Notes: generated by a model not told the origin, from the letters alone. 64,000 bases of DNA from Anoxynatronum sibiricum (GCF_039414295.1 NZ_JBCITM010000003.1:1-64000), one strand, 5' to 3'; positions 41,766-50,474 are shown, numbered from the stretch's first letter. Numbers and translations are program-made.

Positions 41766-42299
41766 GTGTCAGAAAAGAAAAACCGTGTACTGATACGCAT
41801 CAACGGACAAGAGTATCCCATTGCAGGTAAGGAATCGAAAGAATACTTGATTCGGGTGGGATCCTATGTGGATGAAAAAATGCAGGAAGTCAGTCGTCTC
41901 AACCGCCAGCTGAGCGTTTCGCAGATCTCAGTACTCACAGCCATCAATGTGGCAGATGAAATGCTGAAGCTGAGGGATGCCTACGAGACATTGCAGCACA
42001 CAAAACCCCCGACAAATGAAGAACTAAGCAATGTGAAACAAGAGCTGGATCAAAAAAACGGTTCGCTTCAGCAAGAAAAGGAGTATTCACGCACACTGCA
42101 GCGAAAACTGAACAACGTGAAACAGGATCAGGAAAAACTGCGGGAAAGTAACCAACAGCTATTGCGACAGCTAAGGGAAAAAGATCATGAGCTTGTCAAC
42201 GCTCAGGAGATTATCGGAGATCTGCAAGAGCAGTTATATGAAAATCAGATGAAAGTGGCTACTTTGGAGAAACAGCAGGGGCAGACAGCTGAGGCTTAG
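41766..42299 (+). CDS. zapA: cell division protein ZapA
   Basis: 177 residues. The N-terminal 90 residues match ZapA (VLIRINGQEYPIAGKESKEYLIRVGSYVDEKMQEVSR and VLTAINVADEMLKLRD). ZapA bundles FtsZ protofilaments and promotes Z-ring assembly. After the domain there is an unusually long coiled-coil tail (about 95-177) rich in Gln, Glu and Lys; typical ZapA is 85-110 residues. The start is GTG 41766 behind AAGGGGTGAG. In Bacillus and Clostridia zapA also follows pheT, which supports the assignment. tyrS follows after 29 bases. Confidence 0.92.
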   Translation: MSEKKNRVLIRINGQEYPIAGKESKEYLIRVGSYVDEKMQEVSRLNRQLSVSQISVLTAINVADEMLKLRDAYETLQHTKPPTNEELSNVKQELDQKNGSLQQEKEYSRTLQRKLNNVKQDQEKLRESNQQLLRQLREKDHELVNAQEIIGDLQEQLYENQMKVATLEKQQGQTAEA

Positions 42300-42328
42300 T
42301 ATTGCCCTGATTACAGGAGGAAACCCAT

Positions 42329-43552
42329 ATGTCCAACGTATTTGATGTGCTTAAAGAGAGAGGTTATGTTGCACAGGTAACCCATGAAGAAGATTTGCGG
42401 CAGCTGCTGGGGGAAAAACCGGTCACATTTTACATTGGGTTCGATGCCACAGCAGAAAGCCTTCATTTGGGTCACTATGTTCAGATCATGGTGATGATGC
42501 ACCTGCAAAAGGCTGGTCATCGTCCGCTGGTCTTGCTGGGGGGCGGCACTACCATGGTGGGTGACCCCTCAGGGAAAACCGACATGCGTAAAATGCTCAC
42601 TCAGGAGCAGATCCAACATAATGCATTGCGATTCAAAGCGCAGTTTGAACGGTTTTTGGAGTTTGACGAAGGCAAGGCGTGCATTGTGGATAATGCTGAA
42701 TGGTTGCTGGAACTGAACTACATTGAATTTCTGCGCAACATTGGGCGGCATTTTTCAGTTAACAGAATGCTGGCTGCAGAATGCTATAAATCCCGCCTTG
42801 ATCAGGGGCTTACCTTTTTGGAATTTAATTATATGATTATGCAGGCATACGATTTTCTGGAACTATATCGTCGGTATGACTGTCAGTTGCAAATGGGTGG
42901 CGACGACCAGTGGTCCAATATTCTGGCGGGGTATGAATTGATTCGTAAAGTAGAGCGGGATAATTCCTTTGCCCTCACTTTTCAGCTGTTGACCACCAGT
43001 GAAGGGAAAAAAATGGGCAAAACTGAATCTGGCGCTTTGTGGTTGGATCCCGAAAAAACATCCCCGTATGAGTTTTACCAATACCTTCGCAATGTGGATG
43101 ACAGAGATGTGGAAAAAACCCTGAAACTGCTCACCTTTGTATCTTTGGAGGATATTAAAGAGCTATGCAGCGCCGAAGGGGCTGCCCTCAACAGGGCCAA
43201 AGAAGTACTGGCCTTCGAAGCGACCAAGATTGTACATGGTGAAGAAGCCGCCCGACATGCCCAGGAGGCAGCACGAGCTGCATTCAGCGGCGGTGTATCA
43301 GAAGACATGCCCACCACGGCGTTGAATGAAGCTGTTTTGAAAGATGGACTTGATATCCTGACACTGCTGATGGAAACCGGGCTGGCAGCCAGTCGTTCAG
43401 AAGCACGGCGACTGGTGCAACAGGGCGGGATCAGTATTAACGATGAAAAAATCGCTGCCATCGAAACGGTGGTCACCCTTGACTATTTAGATGCTGGGCA
43501 GATGATCATCAAAAAAGGCAAAAAAGTCTACCATCGAGTCATTGCAGAGTAA
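42329..43552 (+). CDS. tyrS: tyrosyl-tRNA synthetase
   Basis: 407 residues. Class I signatures: the HIGH-like LHLGHYV near residue 46 and the KMSKS-like KKMGKTES. QMGGDDQWSNILAGYELIRK is the tyrosine-binding helix, and the C-terminal S4 RNA-binding domain starts at about 345 (LLMETGLAASRSEARRLVQQGGISIN). The sequence style is closer to the TyrZ than the TyrS branch of Firmicutes. It charges tRNA-Tyr. No T-box precedes it, unlike thrS and pheS here. AGGAGG before ATG 42329. Confidence 0.96.
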   Translation: MSNVFDVLKERGYVAQVTHEEDLRQLLGEKPVTFYIGFDATAESLHLGHYVQIMVMMHLQKAGHRPLVLLGGGTTMVGDPSGKTDMRKMLTQEQIQHNALRFKAQFERFLEFDEGKACIVDNAEWLLELNYIEFLRNIGRHFSVNRMLAAECYKSRLDQGLTFLEFNYMIMQAYDFLELYRRYDCQLQMGGDDQWSNILAGYELIRKVERDNSFALTFQLLTTSEGKKMGKTESGALWLDPEKTSPYEFYQYLRNVDDRDVEKTLKLLTFVSLEDIKELCSAEGAALNRAKEVLAFEATKIVHGEEAARHAQEAARAAFSGGVSEDMPTTALNEAVLKDGLDILTLLMETGLAASRSEARRLVQQGGISINDEKIAAIETVVTLDYLDAGQMIIKKGKKVYHRVIAE

Positions 43553-43607
43553 GCAACCATACATTTCTGGTAGCCGCATACCGGACAGGTGAAGGAGGAA
43601 TCGGTAA

Positions 43608-44840
43608 ATGCCGCTGACAAATTCCATGGAGTGGATGATGAACCCCCGCTTTGAACAACAGGTATCAGAAGATGGACCGGCTGCCTTTCTGCACCCGGAG
43701 CGAATCGAAGCGGTCAATCGGCTGGTGTCCAGTATGGAGGGCTATGTACCGACCCCCTTGGTGAATCTGCCAGCCCTGGCAGGCTTCTGGGGATTGGGAG
43801 CCATTTACGTTAAAGATGAATCAAAGCGATTTGGCCTCAACGCTTTTAAAGTACTTGGAGGAATCCATGCTGTTGCCAATGTCATTTGTCGGCGGCTGGG
43901 AGTCGGTATGAATGACATGACCTTTCAACAGTTGATCTCAGAGGAAACGCGGGAAAAGCTGGGTGATCTGTTATTTGTCACAGCCACAGACGGCAATCAC
44001 GGCCGGGGAATTGCCTGGGCTGCCCGGCAACTGGGACAGCGTGCGGTGGTGTTCATGCCCAAGGGATCTTCTGCCCGCCGACTGGAAATGATTCAACGGG
44101 AAGGTGCCGAGGCGAGCATTACAGAAATGAACTATGATGACGCTGTGCGTCATGCCCGGGAGTATGCTCAGGCTCATGATGGGATAGTTGTACAGGATAC
44201 TGCCTGGGAAGGATATGAAGAAATCCCTGCTTGGATTATGCAGGGATATGCTGTGATGATGGAAGAAATCAGCGGGCAATTGAAAGAACTGGGAAAGCTG
44301 CCGCCTACTCACGTGTTTCTTCAGGCGGGTGTGGGCTCTTTTGCGGGAGCCATTCAGGGTTATCTGGCGGCCAAATGGGGTGAACATCGTCCTCAAACCG
44401 TTGTGGTGGAACCTGATCAGGCAGATTGCTACTTTCGAACTGCCAGTATTGACGACGGCATGCCCCACGCTGTTACCGGTGACATGGCCACCATTATGGC
44501 GGGTCTGGCCTGTGGTGAACCCAATCTGCTGGGCTGGAAAATCCTGCGGAAATATACCCGGGCCTTCGTTTCCTGTGCAGATCCCCTGGCTGCCAGGGGA
44601 ATGAGAATTCTGGCTGCCCCCATGGCGGGAGATCCTGTCGTTGTCTCTGGAGAATCAGGAGCTGTGGGTATGGGTGTTCTGGCAGAAATGATGCAGCAAA
44701 ACACCAATGGGGAGCGTTTGGCAAAAGCCCTCCAAATGAATGCCGAATCTCGTATTCTCATCATCAGCACTGAAGGAGACACTGATCCCGACCAGTATCG
44801 GCGAATTGTATGGGAGGGGGCATACCCATCACAGGAATAA
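43608..44840 (+). CDS. diaminopropionate ammonia-lyase
   Basis: 410 residues, PLP fold type II. The Schiff-base lysine is in RFGLNAFKVLGG, ATDGNHGRGIAWAARQLG is the substrate-carboxylate loop with an Asp replacing the usual Ser, and SGESGAVGMGV is the phosphate-binding region. The layout matches YgeX/DpaL, which converts 2,3-diaminopropionate to pyruvate and two ammonia. It would provide carbon, nitrogen and energy in an amino-acid fermenter. No carbamoyl-transferase or hydantoinase genes of the E. coli yge cluster are adjacent. AAGGAGG before ATG 43608. It may share the zapA-tyrS transcript. Confidence 0.9.
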   Translation: MPLTNSMEWMMNPRFEQQVSEDGPAAFLHPERIEAVNRLVSSMEGYVPTPLVNLPALAGFWGLGAIYVKDESKRFGLNAFKVLGGIHAVANVICRRLGVGMNDMTFQQLISEETREKLGDLLFVTATDGNHGRGIAWAARQLGQRAVVFMPKGSSARRLEMIQREGAEASITEMNYDDAVRHAREYAQAHDGIVVQDTAWEGYEEIPAWIMQGYAVMMEEISGQLKELGKLPPTHVFLQAGVGSFAGAIQGYLAAKWGEHRPQTVVVEPDQADCYFRTASIDDGMPHAVTGDMATIMAGLACGEPNLLGWKILRKYTRAFVSCADPLAARGMRILAAPMAGDPVVVSGESGAVGMGVLAEMMQQNTNGERLAKALQMNAESRILIISTEGDTDPDQYRRIVWEGAYPSQE

Positions 44841-44865
44841 CGAGAGCCGCCGGAGGCGGCTCTCG
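44841..44865. terminator. bidirectional hairpin between convergent genes
   Basis: CGAGAGCCGCC (44841-44851) pairs perfectly with GGCGGCTCTCG (44855-44865) around GGA. No U-run on either side, but the 11-bp GC-rich stem between two convergent stops fits a terminator. Confidence 0.7.
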
Positions 44866-44867
44866 TG

Positions 44868-46109
44868 CTATAGATACAGCTGGTAATCTTCGCTGTGTTT
44901 GACAAAGTCGGTTTGCAGCTGCAAGCCGTCTTTGTCGCCGCTCAGCACTTTTCTGACAATGGCTTTGGCAAGGTGGGTGACTGGTTTCTCGTTGAAAATT
45001 TCATCAGGAGATAAAAAAGCAGCTTCGGTGTTTTCAAAACCGTCGGGGACTGGTTCGCCGCCTAAATCTTTCATACGGTAAACCTGATAGCTGTCCACCA
45101 CCCCATTGACTCGAAGATTTCGAAGGGCCAGCAGTTCCAAAGCCCGCGTGCGCACACTGGTTTCCTCCATAATTTCTCTGGCAGCACCCACTTCAGGAGC
45201 TTCTCCTTTGTCCAAATGACCACCTGGCAGCAGCCAGTAACCCTTGATGCGGCCATAGTTTTGACGCACCATTAAAAACCGGCCGTCTCGCTCCACCAGT
45301 CCACCCACGCCAATGAAGTTTTGAGGATAGACCCACTTCATCAGCGCCATCTCGTTGATTTGCCGGGCATGGTGCCGGATGGCCCGTTTCTTTTCCACCT
45401 GGCCGGAATCAATCGTAAACTCGATGAGCTGCTCCTGGTCATTGGCTTCATAAAGCATTTTTCCAGTGGGAGAGATGACGCAGGAATGGCCGAAATAATT
45501 GGCGCCCACCCGATTTACAGCAGCCACAAAAACCTGGTTTTCCATGGCCCTGGCTTTTAGTAGTGTCATCCACTGATCGAAAAAGGGGCTTGAGTACTGA
45601 GCGGGAACAGCAACCAACTGGGCACCCTGCTGTGCAATGCCCCGAGTGGTTTCGGGGAACATGATGTCATAACAGTTGGCTACTCCAAAGGACACATCAG
45701 TTGCCTGAAAAAGAGGGATTCGGTTGCCTCGGTTAAACGTCTTTTCTTCCAGGTGCCGTTGGCTCACCAGATGCATTTTTCGGTAACGGTCCTGGGTGGT
45801 GCCATCAGGATTTAATACATAAGTGGTATTGAACAACCGATCGCCCTTTGCTTCCGGTATGCTGCCACCCATGACTACCGTATGATAATGGCATGCCAGA
45901 TGATTGAGGAACGAAAGTGTCTTGGATAGCGCTTTGCCATGATGCTTCATTCGCCGGTAGTCAAAGCCCACCGACCACATTTCCGGGAGCATGAGAAGAT
46001 CTGGTGGTTGCGTTGCCTGCTGCAGCAGTTTTTCGATAGTACGACAGTTGGCGTCAAAATCGCCTTTGACAATATCCATTTGAATCATCGTGATGTGCAG
46101 GGGTTTCAT
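44868..46109 (-). CDS. nitrilase-superfamily amidase fused to a Nudix hydrolase
   Basis: 413 residues. Residues 1-245 form a nitrilase/carbon-nitrogen hydrolase domain with the triad Glu 43 (LPEMWS), Lys 111 (YRKMHL) and Cys 146 (ANCYDIMFPE); omega-amidase (YafV/Nit2-like) features are suggested by the motifs. Residues 262-400 are a Nudix domain with an intact box, GGHLDKGEAPEVGAAREIMEE (starting 296), except that the Gly after EE is Thr. The first domain hydrolyses an amide, the second a nucleoside-diphosphate-linked compound; joining them suggests linked housekeeping repair reactions (inference). TTGGAGG before ATG 46109 sets the start; the TTG at 46124 is part of that site. Confidence 0.9.
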   Translation of the reverse strand: MKPLHITMIQMDIVKGDFDANCRTIEKLLQQATQPPDLLMLPEMWSVGFDYRRMKHHGKALSKTLSFLNHLACHYHTVVMGGSIPEAKGDRLFNTTYVLNPDGTTQDRYRKMHLVSQRHLEEKTFNRGNRIPLFQATDVSFGVANCYDIMFPETTRGIAQQGAQLVAVPAQYSSPFFDQWMTLLKARAMENQVFVAAVNRVGANYFGHSCVISPTGKMLYEANDQEQLIEFTIDSGQVEKKRAIRHHARQINEMALMKWVYPQNFIGVGGLVERDGRFLMVRQNYGRIKGYWLLPGGHLDKGEAPEVGAAREIMEETSVRTRALELLALRNLRVNGVVDSYQVYRMKDLGGEPVPDGFENTEAAFLSPDEIFNEKPVTHLAKAIVRKVLSGDKDGLQLQTDFVKHSEDYQLYL

Positions 46110-46176
46110 TGTATCAGCCTCCAAGTAAATAAGTACCCCTTTGGAAAAAAAAACAACAGTCAGGCAAGGTGAAGCA

Positions 46177-47466
46177 ATGAAAATAATACTTGGTATAGAT
46201 CATCGAAAAAAAGAACTGGGTGGCAGACAACGTTGGCATTGGATATTACCAGCTTTGGTTTTCGGTCTGGTGATGGCGGGTTGGCTCATCGGTTGCGGGA
46301 ACCAGAATGATGTGGATCAACTGGAAGCAAGAGATGCAGAAGCAGAGAATGCAAATGAAGACATCTGGAAACGATCACAGAAGGAGCTGGAGGAGTCGTC
46401 GGCAGCAGATATCATCGATGAAGTGATGAAAAAAACGAAAGAGTTGGTGGCGGCAATGAGCCTGGAAGAAAAGGCAGGGCAGGTAATCATGCCGGCCTTT
46501 CGACAAACAGCTGATGGAAAACCGATTCTCCGATTGGATGAATCTACCCGTGATACACTGCTGGAAATTCAACCAGCGGGAGTGATTTTGTTTTCTGAAA
46601 ATATCGATCATAACTCACAAGTGAAATCGCTCATCGAAGCATTGCAGGCCAACGCAACCGTGCCCCTGCTGGTGTCGGTGGATGAGGAAGGCGGACGAGT
46701 CAGTCGGCTGGGGGCAAAAGGAATTTCAGTTCCCCGGCTGCCTGCAGCTGGTGTTTTTGGAGAATCCGGGGATGCAAAAATGGTTTATGAAGCTGGCCTT
46801 GAATTGGGAAAAGCCATGAAGATGCTGGGTTTCAATATGAACATGTCACCAGTGGCAGACGTCAATACCAATCCCCTTAATCCGGTAATCGGTGATCGCT
46901 CATTTGGCAGCGACCCGGTTGAGGTGGGACGACTGACAGTTTCGATGGCCAATGGATTAATGGATGCAGGCATTCTTCCGGTACTGAAGCACTTTCCCGG
47001 GCATGGTGACACCCATCAGGATACACATCGGGGTGCAGTCAATCTTCCACATGACCAAGAGCGACTGGCCTCAGTAGAGCTGATTCCTTTTCGGCGTGGT
47101 ATTGAAGCGGGGTTGCCGGCCATCATGACTGCACACTTACATGTACCGGCCTATGACAATGCTTTTCCCGCCACACTATCACCGGCTGTTTTAACGGGAT
47201 TGCTGCGGGAAAAACTGGGGTTTGAAGGGGTAATTATGACAGATGCACTGGACATGCAGGCAATCACCGACGATTGGTCAACCGAAGAAGCGGTCATTCT
47301 GGCACTGGCTGCGGGGGCAGACCTGCTGCTAATGCCCCCTGAGCCCCTGGTTGCCAGAGACGCCATTGTGACGGCGGTGACAAATGGAGAACTGCCACAG
47401 GAACGACTGGATGTAGCAGTGGAGCGGGTATTATTGTTGAAATGGAAAGCTGGTCTGATAAACTGA
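46177..47466 (+). CDS. glycoside hydrolase family 3 lipoprotein, beta-N-acetylhexosaminidase (NagZ-like)
   Basis: 429 residues. A basic N-terminus and hydrophobic segment end in the lipobox LIGC (Cys about 40), then an acidic linker and a GH3 domain from about 95. KHFPGHGDTHQDTH contains the His-Asp general acid dyad of NagZ enzymes, and VIMTDALDM carries the nucleophile Asp. It should cleave GlcNAc from muropeptide fragments outside the cell, as the secreted NagZ of Gram-positives does, for cell wall recycling. AGGTGAAGC before ATG 46177; the frame to 46141 is rejected. Confidence 0.92.
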   Translation: MKIILGIDHRKKELGGRQRWHWILPALVFGLVMAGWLIGCGNQNDVDQLEARDAEAENANEDIWKRSQKELEESSAADIIDEVMKKTKELVAAMSLEEKAGQVIMPAFRQTADGKPILRLDESTRDTLLEIQPAGVILFSENIDHNSQVKSLIEALQANATVPLLVSVDEEGGRVSRLGAKGISVPRLPAAGVFGESGDAKMVYEAGLELGKAMKMLGFNMNMSPVADVNTNPLNPVIGDRSFGSDPVEVGRLTVSMANGLMDAGILPVLKHFPGHGDTHQDTHRGAVNLPHDQERLASVELIPFRRGIEAGLPAIMTAHLHVPAYDNAFPATLSPAVLTGLLREKLGFEGVIMTDALDMQAITDDWSTEEAVILALAAGADLLLMPPEPLVARDAIVTAVTNGELPQERLDVAVERVLLLKWKAGLIN

Positions 47467-47506
47467 ATCAAAACTGCTAAGATATTCATCATGGGAGGGA
47501 AGAAGA

Positions 47507-48274
47507 ATGGATCCGCGAGTGGCACGAAAAGTATATGATTTTTTTAAATTTGAAGGTAAAGTGGCCATTATCACGGGTGCCGGTAATGGCATTGGAAAGG
47601 CAACGGCCATCATGATGGCCGGATTGGGGGCCAGGGTGGTTGCCTGTGACATTGAAACAGAGCGTGTCAATGAAACTGTGACAGAAATCACCAGAGATGG
47701 CCTGACAGCCATGGCATTCACCTGTGATATCACCCAGCCAAACCAAATTCAGTCGCTGGTGGACAGAACGCTGGAAATTTTCGGAACCGTGGATATTCTG
47801 GTGAACAACGGGGCAACACTGGGAGGCGGAAAGCTGGTGGACGAAGTCGATGAGCCGGAGTTCGACCGCTTGATCGATGTGAACTTGAAGGGCGTGTACC
47901 ACTTTATCAAAGCGGTACTGCCCATTATGCGGGCAAAACAGTATGGGAAAATCGTCAGTGTCAGTTCGGTGGCAGCCATTGCCGGCGATTTCAGTGATAT
48001 TCATTATAGTGCCGCCAAGGGTGGGGTAATTGCCATGAGCAAAACGCTTGCAAGAGAACTGGCTCAGGAGAAAATCAATGTGAATGTGGTGGCCCCGGGG
48101 CTAACCAATACACGGATGGCTCACGAATGGGAATTTCCGTCGGCGCTGGAACGTTTTCACCGCATCGGTGAACCTGAAGACATGGCCGCAGCCATTTGTT
48201 TTTTGGCTTCTGATGCTGCCGGGTATTTTTCTGGCCAGGTGATTTCCCCCAATGGTGGCGAGTACATGCAGTAA
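47507..48274 (+). CDS. short-chain dehydrogenase/reductase (FabG-like)
   Basis: 255 residues. TGAGNGIGKATA is the NAD(P) loop, CDIE after the second strand favours NAD(H), NNGATLGG replaces the usual NNAG, and the catalytic Ser, Tyr and Lys are in VSSVAAIAG and HYSAAKGG. The C-terminus SPNGGEYMQ is normal for the family. The substrate is unknown. The N-terminus has about 15 extra residues before the fold. GGGAGGG before ATG 47507. It follows the GH3 gene by 40 bases and may be co-transcribed, although no functional link is apparent. Confidence 0.87.
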   Translation: MDPRVARKVYDFFKFEGKVAIITGAGNGIGKATAIMMAGLGARVVACDIETERVNETVTEITRDGLTAMAFTCDITQPNQIQSLVDRTLEIFGTVDILVNNGATLGGGKLVDEVDEPEFDRLIDVNLKGVYHFIKAVLPIMRAKQYGKIVSVSSVAAIAGDFSDIHYSAAKGGVIAMSKTLARELAQEKINVNVVAPGLTNTRMAHEWEFPSALERFHRIGEPEDMAAAICFLASDAAGYFSGQVISPNGGEYMQ

Positions 48275-48605
48275 AATGACCGTTTTTCCAACAACCCACT
48301 TTAACTGATCAGTTTGATCGCCTCACATCTGATGTTCGAAAGCAAAAATTTCTTAGTCATGAAGCAAGGTGCAAAAACGGCCGGAAACTGTGAAGCAGTT
48401 TTCTGGTCGTTTTTCAAGCGGTCACTACGACAGAATCGAATCATATAGATTTCTGCAGTAGCGAGATCACCCTATTTTGCAGCTGTATGTTGTGAAACAT
48501 TGAAAGAAAAAATGCGTATCTATAAGCATAGAAACCTATTGGAACGGTTTGACAAAAGTGATTTGCAAAAATAAGTCAAACAATTTGAGAGACGGGGTGT
48601 GGATT
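48275..48605 (+). other. intergenic region with terminator and promoter
   Basis: A terminator lies at 48373-48414: AAAACGgCCgGAAACTG with CAGTTTTCtGGtCGTTTT, with U-run. A sigma-A promoter for the LiaF-like gene is TTGACA (48549-48554), 17-bp spacer, TAAGTC (48572-48577), framed by the inverted repeat GTTTGAC (48547-48553) / GTCAAAC (48575-48581), a possible operator. No gene is seen. Confidence 0.6.
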
Positions 48606-49307
48606 ATGAGAGGGAGAAGACAATGGCTGCCAGGCGGTTTGTTGATCGTTTTAGGAACGATTTTGCTGCTGAATAATCTGGGATACACAACGATTTCCAT
48701 TGGCTGGCTGATACGCCAGTTTTGGCCGGTGGCACTGATTTTGTGGGGTGTTTCGTTTCTGGTTGGTCGAAAGGGAACCGGTGAACTCGTCACGGGGTTG
48801 GTGCTGGTGGCGCTTGGCGTTACGATGCTTGGCAACCGCCTCGGCTGGTTTGTATTTGAAATGAAGAGAATGTGGGCCTTTTTATGGCCGTTGGCACTCA
48901 TTATTATCGGCATCAATTTTTTGCGGGGGCCAAACGTGACAGGACGAAGCAATACTGCGTTTATGAGTGGCATCGAGAAAACGAAGGCATCCTGGGAATT
49001 GGAAGATGGCACTTATTGGGCAATTATGGGTGGCATTTCGCTTGATTTAAACAAGGCACGTCTGGAATCTGGCAAGGAGTACCAGCTGTCGTGCAATGTG
49101 TTGATGGGCGGAATTGAAATCATTGTCCCGGAAGAAGCAACCGTCTACTGCGAGGGATCAGTGATGCTGGGAGGGCTTGAAATGCTGGGAGAAGAAACAG
49201 GTGGCATCTATGCTTCGCTGGCAGCAGAGCGGGTTGCTGCCGAATCTCATGCACCTTTGATTCGAATCCATTGCCGTGCTGCCATGGGTGGCATTGAGAT
49301 ATCCTGA
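48606..49307 (+). CDS. LiaF-like membrane protein (envelope stress type)
   Basis: 233 residues. The N-terminal half has about four hydrophobic segments with the repeated LLIVLGTILLLNNLG pattern of DUF5668/LiaF-type membrane domains. The C-terminal half is a repetitive beta domain with three MGGI/LGGLE repeats (AIMGGISLDL, LMGGIEIIVP, MLGGLEMLGE, AMGGIEIS), the LiaF C-terminal fold. LiaF proteins inhibit the LiaRS system that senses cell-wall antibiotics, but no liaR/liaS lies nearby. GGGGTG before ATG 48606 sets the start; the frame to 48549 overlaps the promoter. Confidence 0.85.
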   Translation: MRGRRQWLPGGLLIVLGTILLLNNLGYTTISIGWLIRQFWPVALILWGVSFLVGRKGTGELVTGLVLVALGVTMLGNRLGWFVFEMKRMWAFLWPLALIIIGINFLRGPNVTGRSNTAFMSGIEKTKASWELEDGTYWAIMGGISLDLNKARLESGKEYQLSCNVLMGGIEIIVPEEATVYCEGSVMLGGLEMLGEETGGIYASLAAERVAAESHAPLIRIHCRAAMGGIEIS

Positions 49308-49487
49308 CTACGGTCTTTTCGTCCACTTCATCAGAAAGAACAGCCATAAAACAATCAAAGGCGCCAGCAGATAGACTTCAACGCCCTCTAACCAGCCAGA
49401 CATGAAGGCACCCCAAAGCACGATGGAAAGCAGGGATATTAGTGTTAACATCAATTGACGGGGTGGGGGAAGCTGGCGTCGTGGCAC
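49308..49487 (-). CDS. small membrane protein (59 residues)
   Basis: A minus-strand frame from GTG 49487 to a TAG ending at 49308 encodes 59 residues. GAAAGGAG lies nine bases before the GTG. The N-terminus is short and basic/Pro-rich; two hydrophobic stretches follow (LMLTLISLLSIVLWGAFMSG and VYLLAPLIVLWLFFLM), ending in KWTKRP, so it should be a two-helix membrane hairpin with positive ends. Its stop abuts the stop of the LiaF-like gene, in a compact convergent pair. I do not recognise a family; the spaced hydrophobic pattern and ribosome site support a real gene. Confidence 0.65.
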   Translation of the reverse strand: MPRRQLPPPRQLMLTLISLLSIVLWGAFMSGWLEGVEVYLLAPLIVLWLFFLMKWTKRP

Positions 49488-49810
49488 TGCATGTGGCTCC
49501 TTTCAAATCTATTATATTAATGGTTGTTGCTGACGGTTTCAATGGAGGGGTTACTCAGTTCATACCCATCTGTTTTGTTGGCAAGCTGGCAATCAAGGAA
49601 CCAGTTAAAATAAAACTGATATCGTTGGTACCGCCGCTGTCAGTAACAGCATGATCATGAGCGTGTTTATGATCCATAAGCGGAGATTTAAAATACCCAA
49701 TACCTTGACAGAAAAGAGATCCTTCTGTAGGCTGATAGTAAGAGAGTCCGATGTCCCATGGGATAGCCGGGCTTTTTTGGTAAAAAACCATCCCAGGGGA
49801 GGATTAATCA
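49488..49810. other. intergenic region upstream of thymidine kinase
   Basis: Frames on both strands here lack ribosome sites. A TTGACA at about 49707 has only a poor -10 (TAGGCT) at 17 bp. The region may carry an unrecognised leader for tdk; a 78-codon minus-strand frame (49555-49791) is not supported as a gene. Confidence 0.35.
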
Positions 49811-50437
49811 TTGGCACAACTGACTTTTATACATTCCACCATGAAAAGCGGCAAATCCCTTGACTTGCTGAAAACTGACCACGCATACCGTGAACGCGGT
49901 TACAAGACACTGCTCTTCACCTCAGAAGTAGATACCCGATACTTAGACAATGGTGGGTTACGCGACCCGAGGAAGGGTCAAATTACCACGCGTATTGGTT
50001 TGAAAGCGGAAGCGTGGTTGATCGAGAAGGTGGATATCTGCCGTTTGGCCAGAGAAGAAAGCCCTGACTGCATTCTGGTGGATGAAGCCCAGTTTCTGGC
50101 TGAAGAGATGATTCTCAATTTAGCTGAACTGGTGGATCATGAAGGGATCCCGGTCATCTGTTATGGTCTGAAGAATGATTTTAAGGGAGAATTGTTCCCG
50201 GGAAGTAAAGCACTACTGATCTATGCGGACACACTTCGGGAAATTGAAACAGTTTGTGAATACTGCACCAATAAAGCTTCCATGAACTTGAGGTTAATTG
50301 ATGGCACACCAGTTTTTTCAGGTGCTCAAATCCTCATGGGAGACAATGAGTACAAACCGGTATGCCGCAAGTGCTATCAATCAATGAAAAGACATCAGAC
50401 TGAAAAGGCAATGCAGTTAAACGGTGATCAAAAATAG
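49811..50437 (+). CDS. tdk: thymidine kinase
   Basis: 208 residues, type II TK. The P-loop is STMKSGKSLDLL, where the common form is GTMGSGKS. DEAQFLAEE is Walker B with the catalytic Glu, and four structural-zinc cysteines are seen (CEYC and CRKC). It phosphorylates thymidine for salvage. The start is TTG 49811, eight bases after GGGGAGG; no in-frame ATG lies upstream, and the first internal ATG would remove the P-loop. A terminator follows. Confidence 0.93.
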   Translation: MAQLTFIHSTMKSGKSLDLLKTDHAYRERGYKTLLFTSEVDTRYLDNGGLRDPRKGQITTRIGLKAEAWLIEKVDICRLAREESPDCILVDEAQFLAEEMILNLAELVDHEGIPVICYGLKNDFKGELFPGSKALLIYADTLREIETVCEYCTNKASMNLRLIDGTPVFSGAQILMGDNEYKPVCRKCYQSMKRHQTEKAMQLNGDQK

Positions 50438-50446
50438 TCATCACAA

Positions 50447-50474
50447 GAAAAGCCCTCCCGGTCGGGGGGCTTTT
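50447..50474 (+). terminator. terminator of tdk
   Basis: AAAAGCCCTCCC pairs with GGGGGGCTTTT around a short loop, ten bases after the stop, with U-run. Confidence 0.88.

Noticed and set aside
49555..49791. Minus-strand 78-codon frame upstream of thymidine kinase
   Set aside because: No ribosome binding site and no recognisable pattern; an overlapping frame of similar length exists, so it is likely chance.
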